Below the pieces are notes generated by a model. It was given only the letters and a program-made list of their open reading frames with translations. It did no database searches and had not been told where the DNA came from. Positions 1 through 8,790 of a stretch of DNA of 64,000 bases are shown one piece after another; within the stretch, counting starts at the first letter, position 1, and each line of letters starts with the position of its first letter. Source of the DNA: Kitasatospora sp044457565. GTDB taxonomy: Bacteria; Actinomycetota; Actinomycetes; Streptomycetales; Streptomycetaceae. The position numbers were made by a program, and so were the translations under genes. The DNA lies in assembly GCF_044457565.1 (NCBI RefSeq), contig NZ_JBITGZ010000031.1:1-64000 (forward strand), given 5' to 3'.

Positions 1-69
1 AAGGTCCTCGCCGCCCAGGGCCCCGGCGCCTGGCCCGTCTGCTCCGCCAAGGCCGGCCTCACCAAGTAA
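1..69 (+). CDS. C-terminal tail of an Rpf/transglycosylase-like secreted protein (partial)
   Basis: Only the last 22 codons and the TAA stop are inside the window. They read in frame from base 1 and end in a Gly-Pro-Gly-Ala-Trp-Pro-Val-Cys stretch followed by Ser-Ala-Lys-Ala-Gly-Leu-Thr-Lys. This resembles the C-terminus of actinobacterial resuscitation-promoting-factor or transglycosylase-like cell-wall enzymes, where a QGPGAWPVC sequence closes the catalytic fold and its Cys is usually in a disulfide. Such enzymes are secreted and cut peptidoglycan. The catalytic Glu and any LysM domain lie outside the window, so the subfamily cannot be given. Confidence 0.6.
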   Translation, partial: KVLAAQGPGAWPVCSAKAGLTK

Positions 70-138
70 CACCCGAGCAGCACCACAGCACCACCCCGAA
101 GCCCCGCCGCGCCCACCCGGGCCGGGCGGGGCATCGGC

Positions 139-406
139 ATGCCCGTTCGCGGGCTGCCGGATGCGGTACGTCGTCGCGGGGACACCGGAGAGCCGGCTGC
201 ACGCGTAGGTGCAGGTGATCAGGTCGTACGTCCAGCCGCTCTTCGCCATGCAGGCCGTCAGGCCGTCGACGGGCGCGCAGGTGGAAACTGGAGGACGGCC
301 CGCCCCGGGGGTAGCTGCAGGCGAGGCTGGAGGAGACGGAGTCGTAGACGAAGGCGGGGGCATTGGATCCCCCAAAGGGGATTCGACAAGGGACATGACA
401 AGTCAT
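139..406 (-). pseudogene. Possible frame-shifted remnant of a Cys-rich protein gene
   Basis: Read on the minus strand, the segment from about 365 to 295 has GC-ending codons in one frame (AFVYDSVSSSLACSY), but the same codon signature then moves to the neighbouring frame (DGLTACMAKSGWTYDLITC, then TYACSRL) to about 150. A one-base insertion near 285-300 would explain this. The combined product would be short and Cys-rich, as in small secreted proteins. No stop closes the second frame before the window edge, and it runs antisense over the Rpf-like tail, so its true end is unknown. It may be a sequencing error, a decayed gene or chance; I do not recognise the family. Confidence 0.28.
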
Positions 407-434
407 CCGGTGGATGCTTGGGTGCCCGGATGAC
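367..434. promoter_or_regulatory. Cluster of three perfect inverted repeats
   Basis: Three palindromes lie within 68 bases. ATCCCC-CAAA-GGGGAT spans 367-382. ATGAC-AA-GTCAT spans about 395-406. GTCATCCGG (402-410) pairs with CCGGATGAC (426-434) across 15 bases. They overlap the 5' end of the possible remnant gene on the minus strand, so they could be old operators or leader hairpins. No promoter hexamers stand out beside them. Confidence 0.35.
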
Positions 435-692
435 CCACCGCAGTTGTAGCACGAACTCTTCACAAGCCGACCAGGCGTCAGAGAAGAAGCGCTCACGCCG
501 GGTTGGCGAGCGGGGCGGGCTGCCGCCGACCTGCCGTCCGGGCCTGCCCCGGCGAGCCCGGGCGGCGCGGGACACCGCTCGTCGCGATGGCGGCCCCCCG
601 GTCGGGTCAGTCCGGTCGCGGCGCGCGCCGACGGGATGTGACGGTGGGGGACGAGGCAGGGAAGGACTCTGCCGAGGAGCGGCGGGTGGATC

Positions 693-1319
693 GTGGACAG
701 AAGGCGCGTGACAACGGCGGCGCACGTCGGGGGCTGGTGGCGCACGCTGAGTGCGCTCGCGCTGGTGGTGGGCGCCATCGGCGCGCTCGCCGCGTGCGGC
801 TCCTCGGGCGGCTCCTCGACCAGCCCGTCGGCCAGCGGAACGCCCTTCTCCCCGAACCCGTCGGCCTTCTCCGGCTCGCCGCCCTCCGCGCTGGCCTCAC
901 TGGCCGCCTCCGCCCAGGCCTCCCTGTCCGCGGCGGCCTCCTCACTGTCGGCCGCCGCCTCGGCCTTCGAGGCCTCGGTCTCCGCGGAGGTGGGCCGCAA
1001 CAGGGCCGCGGCGCAGTCCGCCCTCACCTCGGTCTCCGGAGGCGGGAACGCACTCTCCGACGTCACCATCACCGGCCTTCCCAAGACCAGCTCCGCCGGC
1101 CTGAACGCGGCGATGGTGACCATCGTGAACAGCACGTCGAGCCCGGCGTCCTACGCGGTGAAGGTCAACTTCTCGGACGCCTCCGGCGCCGTGGTGGACA
1201 GCACCGTGCTGGGCGTGGAGAACCTCGCGCCGGGGGCGAAGGCGACTCCGACCGCCTTCACCGTGAAGTCCCCGGACCAGGCTCTGGTGCCCACCGTCGC
1301 CCAGGCGCAGCGCTACTGA
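693..1319 (+). CDS. Secreted lipoprotein with Ala/Ser-rich linker
   Basis: A 208-residue lipoprotein. The N-terminus is basic, then a hydrophobic stretch (LSALALVVGAIGALAAC) ends in a lipobox LAAC with Cys35 as the lipidated residue. A Ser/Gly/Pro linker follows, then a long Ala/Ser/Glu helical-looking segment (about residues 65-110). The C-terminal part, about 120-205, is beta-rich with NSTSSPASYAVKVNF, like the FxLYD-type domains of actinobacterial surface lipoproteins that carry a conserved small beta-sandwich. The job is unknown; it is probably anchored outside the membrane. The start is a GTG; a second in-frame GTG five codons later is equally possible because no strong ribosome site decides between them. 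Confidence 0.8.
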   Translation: MDRRRVTTAAHVGGWWRTLSALALVVGAIGALAACGSSGGSSTSPSASGTPFSPNPSAFSGSPPSALASLAASAQASLSAAASSLSAAASAFEASVSAEVGRNRAAAQSALTSVSGGGNALSDVTITGLPKTSSAGLNAAMVTIVNSTSSPASYAVKVNFSDASGAVVDSTVLGVENLAPGAKATPTAFTVKSPDQALVPTVAQAQRY

Positions 1320-1461
1320 GCGGCGGCGGATCCGGCGCACAGGGGACGGCGCTCCGGAGTACCGGCACCACCGCCGCCCGCGGTGCCCGCGCGAGCGCCG
1401 ACGGCCGAGCGGCCCGACTGGCCGACCGACACATCTGGGCAAACCGCACCATACTGGGACC

Positions 1462-1728
1462 ATGGCGCAGAACACTCGTCCGCAGCACTCGACGCTCACC
1501 GTCAAGGGCCGGGCCGTACGGATCCGGACCATCGGGGTCGGCGTGCTGGCGGTGCTCGCGATCTGGTTCATCGCGGCCAACACCGGCTCGGTCTCCGTCA
1601 AGCTCTGGGTCCCGACCGTCACGCTGCCACTGTGGGCGGTGCTGACGGTGACCCTGCTGGTCGGGATGGTGATCGGCTTCTTCCTCGCCCGGCGCCGTTC
1701 GCGACGCGACGCGACGCGCAACCGCTGA
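1462..1728 (+). CDS. LapA-domain (DUF1049-like) small membrane protein
   Basis: An 88-residue protein with a basic N-terminus, two membrane segments (about residues 23-40 and 55-75), the intervening NTGSVSVKLW typical of LapA-domain proteins, and a basic RRRSRRD tail. In Gram-negative bacteria LapA acts with lipopolysaccharide assembly; in actinobacteria these proteins are common but their role is not established. It follows the lipoprotein by 142 bases with no clear terminator between them. Confidence 0.8.
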   Translation: MAQNTRPQHSTLTVKGRAVRIRTIGVGVLAVLAIWFIAANTGSVSVKLWVPTVTLPLWAVLTVTLLVGMVIGFFLARRRSRRDATRNR

Positions 1729-1743
1729 ACGGGCCCCGCGCGG

Positions 1744-3099
1744 TCAGGCGTGCGCCGCCCGCTCCCCGGCAGGTTCCGGGGGTCCGGCGGGTACCGGAGT
1801 CAGCCGCGTCGACGCGACGTAGGCGACCACCACCGAGACGATCACCAGCGGCATCACGGTCAAGCCCTCCGTGCCCATCAGCAGGGTGGCGAGCAGCACC
1901 GAGGTCATCGGCAGTCTGAGCATCGCCACGCACATCGCGCCGATGCCCATCGCGAAGCCGGACGCCAGTGACAGCCCCGGCAGGTGCGAGAACAGGATCC
2001 CGCCGGCGGCTCCCACGAACATCGACGGAAACACCGGGCCGCCGCGGAAGCCGCTCATCGAGATGCCGTACGCCAGGCTCTTGCAGACGATGAGCAGGGT
2101 GAGGGTGCCCGCCGAGTAGCCCGGCGCCGCGGCCAGCAGCGGGTTCAGCGCGCTCTGGCCGGAGTACAGCACCTCGGAGGCGGACTGGCCCGAGCCTTCG
2201 GCGTACGCCAGCGCGAGGGCCCCGACGACCGCGCCCGCCACCGTCGTGGCCAGCACGAGCCGCCGCTCCACCCGGCCCTGGAGCAGCAGTCCGAGCCGTC
2301 GGATCCCGACACCGACCAAGGCCGCCGCCAGCCCCAGGACGATGGCCCAGCCGAACTCGGCGAGGTCGGGCTGGTCGGCGTGCGGGACGTCCTGCAGCGC
2401 CAGCGAGTAGGTGCCCAGGCCGGTCCAGGTGCCCAGGCCGACGAAGATCAGCGAGCCGATGCCCGCGGCGAGCAGACCGGGCACGAGCACCATGCCGAGC
2501 ATCGGCCCGCCCAGGCCCGAGACCTCCATCAGCAGGAACGCCCCGAGGATCGGTGACCCGAGCAGTGCGCTGACGGCGGCGAAGCTCCCCGCGGCGCCCA
2601 CCACGGAGATCGTGTTCGGTGCGAGGTCCCGCTTGGCCAGTCGCACGGCGGCCACGGCGAACCCGCTGCCGATCGCGATGAGCGGTGCCTCCGGGCCGAG
2701 GACGGCTCCGGCGCCGAGTGAGAGCACCGCCGCGATCACGATGCCGGGCAGATCCACCGCCCGTGGCGCGCCCGCCGTCGAGAGGCCCTCGGCCGGCTTG
2801 TGCCCCGCGGTGCCGGGCAGGTAGCGGATGGTGAGCCCGACCAGCAGTCCGCCCACGGCGACCAGCGGCACCGGCCACCAGGGCGGCGTGCCCTCGAAGC
2901 CCAGCGCCTTGGGCAGGTCGGTGTAGGTCAGCGACTCGAGTTCGGAGACCAGGGCGAGGAAGCCGTACGCCGCCGCCGAGATCGGCACCCCGAGGATCGC
3001 CGCCATCAGGAGCAGTGCGAGGTATCCCCGGCTGCGCAGCAGCGCGAAAGGGTCCGGCGGCGGTGTCGCGGATGCCTCGGCTGGCTGGTCGGCCGACAT
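1744..3099 (-). CDS. CLC-family chloride channel or chloride/proton exchanger
   Basis: A 451-residue polytopic membrane protein of the CLC family. The selectivity motifs are visible: GPEAP (the GxExP segment holding the gating glutamate), GSPILGAFLLME after it, and GFRGGPVFPSMFVGA (the GxFxP segment). No CBS domains follow the membrane core, as in short bacterial CLCs. Expected role is chloride movement across the cytoplasmic membrane, perhaps linked to acid stress. I chose the ATG at 3099 because a strong AGGAGGGGAGAG ribosome site lies just upstream; the frame stays open 23 codons further without such a site. It is read leftward after the DUF389 gene, separated by a hairpin. Confidence 0.92.
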   Translation of the reverse strand: MSADQPAEASATPPPDPFALLRSRGYLALLLMAAILGVPISAAAYGFLALVSELESLTYTDLPKALGFEGTPPWWPVPLVAVGGLLVGLTIRYLPGTAGHKPAEGLSTAGAPRAVDLPGIVIAAVLSLGAGAVLGPEAPLIAIGSGFAVAAVRLAKRDLAPNTISVVGAAGSFAAVSALLGSPILGAFLLMEVSGLGGPMLGMVLVPGLLAAGIGSLIFVGLGTWTGLGTYSLALQDVPHADQPDLAEFGWAIVLGLAAALVGVGIRRLGLLLQGRVERRLVLATTVAGAVVGALALAYAEGSGQSASEVLYSGQSALNPLLAAAPGYSAGTLTLLIVCKSLAYGISMSGFRGGPVFPSMFVGAAGGILFSHLPGLSLASGFAMGIGAMCVAMLRLPMTSVLLATLLMGTEGLTVMPLVIVSVVVAYVASTRLTPVPAGPPEPAGERAAHA

Positions 3100-3182
3100 G
3101 CTCTCCCCTCCTGGGCGCCGGTCGTTCTCGGAGCGCACCGGCCCACGCCGTCCGTGCTGTGATATCACGCACCGCTCGCCCG

Positions 3183-3200
3183 CCCCGGGTGCGCCCGGGG
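3183..3200 (-). terminator. Hairpin between DUF389 and CLC genes
   Basis: CCCCGGG (3183-3189) and CCCGGGG (3194-3200) form a perfect seven-pair stem with a four-base loop, 73 bases after the DUF389 stop on the minus strand. There is no U tract, which is usual for actinobacterial terminators. Confidence 0.4.
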
Positions 3201-3272
3201 TAGCCGGGCGGTGTCGGCGCGACTGTCATCCTGCCGGCCCAACGCCCGCGAGCGGCCGGGCGCCGGCTCCCG

Positions 3273-4217
3273 CTACCCGGGGTCCGCCGCCACGCGTCGC
3301 CGCGCGACGGCTCGCCACACCGCGCGCTGGCAGCTGAGGGTGCCGGTGCCGACAACGATCAGCACGACGATGTTGACGAGCAGTTGGACGAGTGAGCCGC
3401 GGGCCTCGGTCCAGCTGGCGAACGCGGTGGAGACCCCGATGTCGGCCGCCGCCGGGATGGTGGTGACCGAGATGAACACGCCGAGCAGGGCACTGGTCCT
3501 GGCCTCGGACAGCGAGACGATCCCGACGACTCCGGCCAGGGCCGCGACGGCGAAGGAGAAGAAGTTGGGTGTGTTGATGAGGTTGGAGACGGGCCGCACC
3601 CCGGCGCGGAAGGCCCGGGACTCGAATCCGCAGCCTCGGATCAGCAGGCTGAAGAGGAAGGTGGCGACGATGGCCGCCAGGAAGCCGGCGAACAGGACGC
3701 GCAGCCCGTGCCGGACGCGTGCGCGGTCCCGCTGGTCCAGGCCCAGCGCGACACTGACGATGGCGCCGTACTCGGGGCCGACGACCATCGCCGCGACGAT
3801 CAGGATCTGGGAGTTGGTGACGATCCCGACCGATCCGATCAGGCCTGCGACGACCATGTACAGGTAGAAGCTCGGCGCGTACCTGCCCTGGGCGCGGATG
3901 CGCGCCTCGACCTGCTCCCAGACGGGCGCCTGGGAGAGCGGCCCGAGCTGCCGCGCGTGGGCGGCGGCCCGGCCCGAGAAGGCCATGTCCACCGGTTCGA
4001 TGACGATGGATCCACGCCGGTCGATCCCCAACTCGCGTAGGCTGCGCAGGACTTCGTTGGCGCCACTGGTCAGCACGTCACAGGCGACGGCGTCGCCGTC
4101 CGGGTTGCGCGCAACGCCGTGCTGCACGATCAGGTCGATGACACAGGGGTTCCGGGAGAGCAGGCGGACGGCCTCGGTGGTCAGCTCCGGCGGGCTCACC
4201 GCGCGGACATGGATCAT
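3273..4217 (-). CDS. DUF389 family membrane protein
   Basis: A 314-residue protein. The first 100 residues form a soluble part starting MIHVRAVSPPELT, with alternating strands and helices typical of the N-terminal domain of this family. From about residue 120 there are roughly six membrane segments, including GLIGSVGIVTNSQILIVAAM and the VVGPEYGAIVSVALG motif, which marks DUF389 proteins. Their function is not established; a role in transport or envelope stress is often guessed. I prefer the ATG at 4217 over an upstream ATG at 4379 because the extra 54 residues look non-coding and would overlap the divergent GH15 start. Confidence 0.85.
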   Translation of the reverse strand: MIHVRAVSPPELTTEAVRLLSRNPCVIDLIVQHGVARNPDGDAVACDVLTSGANEVLRSLRELGIDRRGSIVIEPVDMAFSGRAAAHARQLGPLSQAPVWEQVEARIRAQGRYAPSFYLYMVVAGLIGSVGIVTNSQILIVAAMVVGPEYGAIVSVALGLDQRDRARVRHGLRVLFAGFLAAIVATFLFSLLIRGCGFESRAFRAGVRPVSNLINTPNFFSFAVAALAGVVGIVSLSEARTSALLGVFISVTTIPAAADIGVSTAFASWTEARGSLVQLLVNIVVLIVVGTGTLSCQRAVWRAVARRRVAADPG

Positions 4218-4377
4218 GTCCAAATTCCTGAAACCTCCGGGCCTGGTCCTCCGGGACGGGTCCCCTCCAGTAACGCCGCGAGCCCCGCGGTCGGCAATCC
4301 AGCGCGGGCGGGCGTGGCGTGGCTGTCGGATAGTGGGCTGTGTAGAGGATCCCCCTGAGATCTGAGATTGGACGCTC

Positions 4378-6201
4378 ATGGACCGCTACCCTCCCATCGC
4401 CGATCACGGGCTGGTGGGCGATCTGCAGACCGCCGCGCTGGTGTCCTCCCAGGGCGTCGTCGACTGGTTCTGCTCGCCCCGCTTCGATTCGCCCAGCATC
4501 TTCGCCGCGCTCCTGGACCACGATCGCGGCGGGTACTTCCTGCTCGCGGACGACGACCCGGAGGCGACCTGCAAACAGCTGTACTACCCCGACACCGGGG
4601 TCCTGGTGACGCGCTTCATGTCGGTGAACGGCGTCGGCGAAGTGATCGACTGGATGACGGCGAACACCGGTGACACACCGACCGACCGTCACACCCTGTT
4701 ACGGGTGGTGCGTGCCGTCCGCGGGACGGTGCGCTTCTCGCTGGAGTGCCGGCCGCGGTTCGACTACGGGCGGGCCGAGCACCAGCTCGACCTGAGGTCC
4801 GAGGGCGCGGTGTTCCGGGCGCCGGGGATCGCCGGCCACCTGCAGTGCACCTTCCCCATCGAGCGGGACGGCCGGGACGTCCGGGGCTCCGTCACGCTGC
4901 ACAACGGCGAGTCGGCGGCCGCGGTGTTCACCGCCTGTGACGTCGACGGGCCGCCACCGCCGCCGCCCGAGGTCGAGGACGTCACCAGGAGGCTCTGGGA
5001 GGCGGTCGGCTTCTGGCAGAAGTGGCTGCACACCAGCCGCTACCGCGGCCGCTGGGCCGAGATGGTCAACCGCTCGGCCATCACCCTCAAGCTGCTCACC
5101 TACGCCCCCTCGGGGGCCCCGGTCGCCGCGGCCACCATGGGCCTGCCCGAGCAGGTCGGCGGCGAGCGGAACTGGGACTACCGCTACACCTGGGTCCGGG
5201 ACGGCTCGCTGTCCGTCCGGGCGCTGCTCGACCTGGGGTTCGTCGAGGAGGCGACGAAGTTCACCCACTGGCTCGGCAACCGGATGCGCGACCGGGCCGA
5301 GATCCCGGGCGAGCGCCTGCAGATCATGTACCGGGTCGACGGCGACCCGCAACTCACCGAGGAGATCCTGGAGCACTTCGAGGGCTACCGGGGCTCGCGC
5401 CCGGTCCGGGCCGGCAACGCCGCGGCCGACCAGCTCCAGCTCGACATCTACGGCGAGGCGCTGTACGCGCTGGCCGAGAGCATGGACGTGGGCGTCCAGA
5501 TGGGCTACCACGGCTGGAAGGGCCTGTCCCGTGTCCTGGACTGGCTGGCCGACCGCTGGGACCGCCCCGACGAGGGTGTCTGGGAGACCCGCGGCGGGCG
5601 CCAGGACTTCACCTTCAGCCGGGTGATGTGCTGGGTCGCCTTCGACCGCGGCATACGCCTGGCGGCCGAACTCAGCCGCCCCGCCGACACCGCGCGCTGG
5701 ACGGCGGCCCGCGACGCCATCCTCGACCAGGTGATGGACAAGGGCTGGAGCCAGTCGGAGCAGGCACTGGTCCAGCACTACGGCGGCGACGTCCTGGACG
5801 CCTCGCTGCTGCTCATCCCCCGGGTCCGCTTCCTCTCCCCGAAGAGCCCCGGCTGGCTCGACACGCTGGACGCGATGGAGCGCAAGCTGGTCTCCGACAG
5901 CCTGGTCTACCGCTACGACCCGGCGGCCTCGCCGGACGGCCTGCGCGGCTCGGAGGGCACCTTCAGCCTCTGCACCTACCTGTACGTGGACGCGCTGGCC
6001 CGCGCCGGGCGCATCCGCCCCGCCCGCTACACCTTCGAGAAGATGCACACCTACGCCAACCACGTGGGCCTGTTCGCCGAGGAGATCGGCCCCAGTGGTG
6101 AGCAACTGGGCAACTTCCCGCAGGCGTTCACCCATATGTCGCTGATCATGGCCGCCAGCACGCTGGACGAGGCGCTGGAACAGCAGCGGCTGGCCCTCTG
6201 A
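4378..6201 (+). CDS. Glycoside hydrolase family 15 (glucoamylase/trehalase-type)
   Basis: A 607-residue protein of the GH15 family. It begins PPIADHGLVGDLQTAALVS with a beta-sandwich N-domain (to about 220). An (alpha/alpha)6 barrel follows, recognised by NWDYRYTWVRDGSLSVRAL, the MGYHGWKG segment and the C-terminal GPSGEQLGNFPQAFTHMSLI, which holds a catalytic-site region. Mycobacterial and streptomycete members include trehalases as well as glucoamylase-like enzymes, so the substrate is an alpha-glucoside such as trehalose or malto-oligosaccharides. No signal peptide is seen, so it is cytoplasmic. Leu108 is a TTA codon (4699-4701), rare in this GC-rich DNA and read by the bldA tRNA in streptomycetes. 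It starts a same-strand run with the cyclase gene 19 bases downstream. Confidence 0.9.
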   Translation: MDRYPPIADHGLVGDLQTAALVSSQGVVDWFCSPRFDSPSIFAALLDHDRGGYFLLADDDPEATCKQLYYPDTGVLVTRFMSVNGVGEVIDWMTANTGDTPTDRHTLLRVVRAVRGTVRFSLECRPRFDYGRAEHQLDLRSEGAVFRAPGIAGHLQCTFPIERDGRDVRGSVTLHNGESAAAVFTACDVDGPPPPPPEVEDVTRRLWEAVGFWQKWLHTSRYRGRWAEMVNRSAITLKLLTYAPSGAPVAAATMGLPEQVGGERNWDYRYTWVRDGSLSVRALLDLGFVEEATKFTHWLGNRMRDRAEIPGERLQIMYRVDGDPQLTEEILEHFEGYRGSRPVRAGNAAADQLQLDIYGEALYALAESMDVGVQMGYHGWKGLSRVLDWLADRWDRPDEGVWETRGGRQDFTFSRVMCWVAFDRGIRLAAELSRPADTARWTAARDAILDQVMDKGWSQSEQALVQHYGGDVLDASLLLIPRVRFLSPKSPGWLDTLDAMERKLVSDSLVYRYDPAASPDGLRGSEGTFSLCTYLYVDALARAGRIRPARYTFEKMHTYANHVGLFAEEIGPSGEQLGNFPQAFTHMSLIMAASTLDEALEQQRLAL

Positions 6202-6220
6202 GGCCGAGGGCCACCTCCCC

Positions 6221-7177
6221 ATGGACCCGCAGAGCGCCGGCGCCGCCGCGCCCCGGCAGAGCCCGCAGGAGTTCCGCACGTTGTACCGCAGCCTGCGGGA
6301 GCTGTCCGCGGCCGGCGGCGCCCGCGGCCCGCGCGGCGCCCTGGAGACGATCACCGCACAGACCGTCCGCGCGGCCGTGCGGGAGGTGCGCCTGGGCCGC
6401 ACCGTGACCCTCGCCGCGCCGGTGGAGACCACGGCCGGGCCCGACAACCCGCAGCCCGCCGCCCACCGGCTCACCAGTCCGCCCGAGAGCGAGGCCGACG
6501 AACACGGACTGCACTTCGCCACCGACCATTTCGGCATGAACGTACACGGCGACGCCGACAGCCATCTCGACGCGCTCTGCCACGTCGTCTACGAGGGCAC
6601 CCTGTACGGGGGCGTGCCCGCCCGCGGCTCGCTGACCCCGCAGGGCGCCACCGCGCTCTCGGTGGAGCTGGCCCGCGACGGGATCGTCGGGCGCGGCGTC
6701 CTGCTGGACGTCCCCCGCCTGCGCGGCGTGCCGTGGCTGGAACCGGGCGACAGCGTCACCACCGATGACCTGCTCGCCGCCGAGCGGGCCCAGCAGGTGC
6801 GGGCCGGCCAGGGAGACCTGCTGTTCGTCCGGGTCGGCCACAAGCGCCGACGCGCCGAGCGCGGGCCCTGGGAGGCCGCCGGCGCCCGGGCCGGGCTGCA
6901 CCCGGACGCCGTGCGCCTGCTGGCCGAGCGGCGGGTCGCGGTGCTGGGCGGCGACGGCAACAACGACACGGCGCCCAGTCCGACCGAGGGCGTCGCCTTC
7001 CCCGTCCACGTGCTCGGGGTGCACGCCCTGGGCCTGTACCTGCTCGACTACCTGCAGTTCGAGGACCTGGCGCCGATCTGCGCGCAGCATGGCCGCTGGT
7101 CGTTCCTGTGCGTCATCGCACCGCTGCGGCTCCCCGCGGCCACCGGCTCCCCCGTCAACCCGATCGCGATCCTGTGA
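6221..7177 (+). CDS. Cyclase-family metal hydrolase (kynurenine formamidase-like fold)
   Basis: A 318-residue cyclase-family protein. The metal-binding signature is visible as HGDADSHLDALCH, matching the HGxDxxHxD type motif around residues 110-122, and the later GDGNNDTAPSP region forms the opposite side of the active site. Related proteins hydrolyse amides or lactones (arylformamidases, isatin hydrolases) using a divalent metal; the substrate here is unknown. The N-terminal 60 residues are an extra helical part. It lies between the GH15 gene and the GMC oxidoreductase with gaps of 19 and 7 bases, so the three are probably co-transcribed. Confidence 0.85.
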   Translation: MDPQSAGAAAPRQSPQEFRTLYRSLRELSAAGGARGPRGALETITAQTVRAAVREVRLGRTVTLAAPVETTAGPDNPQPAAHRLTSPPESEADEHGLHFATDHFGMNVHGDADSHLDALCHVVYEGTLYGGVPARGSLTPQGATALSVELARDGIVGRGVLLDVPRLRGVPWLEPGDSVTTDDLLAAERAQQVRAGQGDLLFVRVGHKRRRAERGPWEAAGARAGLHPDAVRLLAERRVAVLGGDGNNDTAPSPTEGVAFPVHVLGVHALGLYLLDYLQFEDLAPICAQHGRWSFLCVIAPLRLPAATGSPVNPIAIL

Positions 7178-7184
7178 GGCTCAC

Positions 7185-8771
7185 ATGACCGACGGCCCGC
7201 ACTACGACGTCATCATCATCGGTACCGGTGCGGGCGGTGGTACCCTGGCCCACCGCCTGGCCCCCACCGGCCGGCGGATCCTCATCCTGGAGCGGGGCGG
7301 CTACCTGCCCCGTGAGCGGGACAACTGGGAGTCCACCGCCGTCTTCGTCAAGGGCAAGTACCGGGCCCCCGAGTTCTGGTACGACCGGCACGGCGAGCAG
7401 TTCCCGCCGGAGGTCAACTACTACGTCGGCGGCAACACCAAGTTCTACGGCGCGGCGCTGTTCCGGCTGCGCCCCGAGGACTTCGGCGAGCTGCGCCACC
7501 ACGGCGGGCTCTCCCCCGCCTGGCCGATCCGCTACGAGGACCTGGAGCCGTACTACACCCAGGCCGAGCACCTCTACCTGGTGCACGGGCGGCACGGCGA
7601 GGACCCGGGCGAGGGGCCGGTCAGCGCGCAGTACGCGTACCCCCCGGTGCAGCACGAGCCGCGCATCCAGCAGCTCAGCGACGACCTGGAGAAGCAGGGG
7701 CTGCACCCGTTCCACCTGCCCATCGGCGTCAACCTCAGCCAGGACGAGCACGGCCGCGCGACCCCCGAGAGCGTCTGCATCCGCTGCGACCGGGTGGACG
7801 GCTTCCCGTGCCTGGTACGCGGCAAGGCCGACGCGCAGGTGATCTGCGTGGATCCCGCGCTGGAGCACGACAACGTGACGATGGTCACCGGCGCCAACGT
7901 CCGGCGGCTGGAGACCGATCCCGGCGGGCGCAGCGTCACCGAGGTCGTCGCCGAGCTGGCGGACGGGAGCACCGCGAGCTTCAGCGCGGACATCGTGGTG
8001 GTGGCCTGCGGGGCGGTCAACTCGGCCGCACTGCTGCTGAGATCGGCGAACGACCGGCACCCGGGCGGGCTCGCCAACAGCTCCGACGTGGTGGGCCGGT
8101 ATTATATGCGGCACAACAACCTGGCGCTGATGGCGGTGTCGAAGGAGCCGAACGACACCCGGTTCCAGAAGACCCTGGCGCTCAACGACTGGTACCTGGG
8201 CGCGGACGACTGGGATCATCCGCTCGGCGGGATCCAGATGCTCGGCAAGTCGGACTCCGACCAGATCCGCGGTGAGGCGCCGCGCTGGGCCGGACTGGCC
8301 TCCCCGGACCTGCCGTTCGAGGTGCTGGCCCATCACGCGGTGGACTTCTGGCTGTGCGGGGAGGATCTGCCGCAGCCGGAGAACCGCGTCACCCTGGACG
8401 GCGAGGGTGCCATCCACCTCGCACTGGACGAGCGCAACAACATCGAGCCGCTGAACCGGCTGCGCCGCAAACTGCAGGGCATGCTGGGCCGGTTGGGCAT
8501 GCATCCGCACCATCTGCTGCCGCACAGCATCTACCTGCACAAGGGGATGCCGATCGGCGCGACCGCGCACCAGGCCGGCACCGTCCGCTTCGGCACCGAC
8601 CCGCGCAGCTCGGCCCTGGACGTCAACTGCAAGGCGCACGACCTGGACAACCTGTATGTCGTGGACACCAGCTTCTTCCCGAGCATCGGCGCGGTGAACC
8701 CGTCGCTGACCGCCATCGCCAACGCGCTGCGGGTCGGTGACCACATCGCGGCGCGGCTGGCGCCCGGCTGA
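7185..8771 (+). CDS. GMC-family FAD-dependent oxidoreductase
   Basis: A 528-residue flavoprotein. The FAD-binding GTGAGGGTLAHRLA motif is near residue 13, ERGG closes the first Rossmann strand, and the second FAD segment VVVACGAVNSAALLLRS is near 275. The C-terminal GMC_oxred_C part holds ATAHQAGTVRFGTDP and NPSLTAIANALRVGDHI, with the His and Asn pair expected in the active site. Such enzymes oxidise alcohols or sugars to carbonyls. I start at the ATG at 7185, directly before the FAD motif; the frame is open far upstream but overlaps the cyclase gene. It may act on the same metabolite as the cyclase and GH15 enzymes, though that is inference. Confidence 0.9.
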   Translation: MTDGPHYDVIIIGTGAGGGTLAHRLAPTGRRILILERGGYLPRERDNWESTAVFVKGKYRAPEFWYDRHGEQFPPEVNYYVGGNTKFYGAALFRLRPEDFGELRHHGGLSPAWPIRYEDLEPYYTQAEHLYLVHGRHGEDPGEGPVSAQYAYPPVQHEPRIQQLSDDLEKQGLHPFHLPIGVNLSQDEHGRATPESVCIRCDRVDGFPCLVRGKADAQVICVDPALEHDNVTMVTGANVRRLETDPGGRSVTEVVAELADGSTASFSADIVVVACGAVNSAALLLRSANDRHPGGLANSSDVVGRYYMRHNNLALMAVSKEPNDTRFQKTLALNDWYLGADDWDHPLGGIQMLGKSDSDQIRGEAPRWAGLASPDLPFEVLAHHAVDFWLCGEDLPQPENRVTLDGEGAIHLALDERNNIEPLNRLRRKLQGMLGRLGMHPHHLLPHSIYLHKGMPIGATAHQAGTVRFGTDPRSSALDVNCKAHDLDNLYVVDTSFFPSIGAVNPSLTAIANALRVGDHIAARLAPG

Positions 8772-8790
8772 CGGCCGCTGCGGGCGGGCC

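Larger units (their letters stand above)
70..692. other. 623-base gap with coding-like remnant and clustered palindromes
   Basis: No intact gene is convincing here, although several overlapping open frames exist on both strands. The left half carries a minus-strand stretch with gene-like codon use that changes frame (see the pseudogene entry). The middle carries three close palindromes between about 367 and 434. The right half, 435-692, shows nothing recognisable before the lipoprotein gene. Confidence 0.5.

Noticed and set aside
59..1135. Long minus-strand frame of 358 codons opposite the lipoprotein gene
   Set aside because: Over the lipoprotein it is the antisense shadow of a gene with clear lipobox and codon bias; only its left part has any coding signal and that changes frame.
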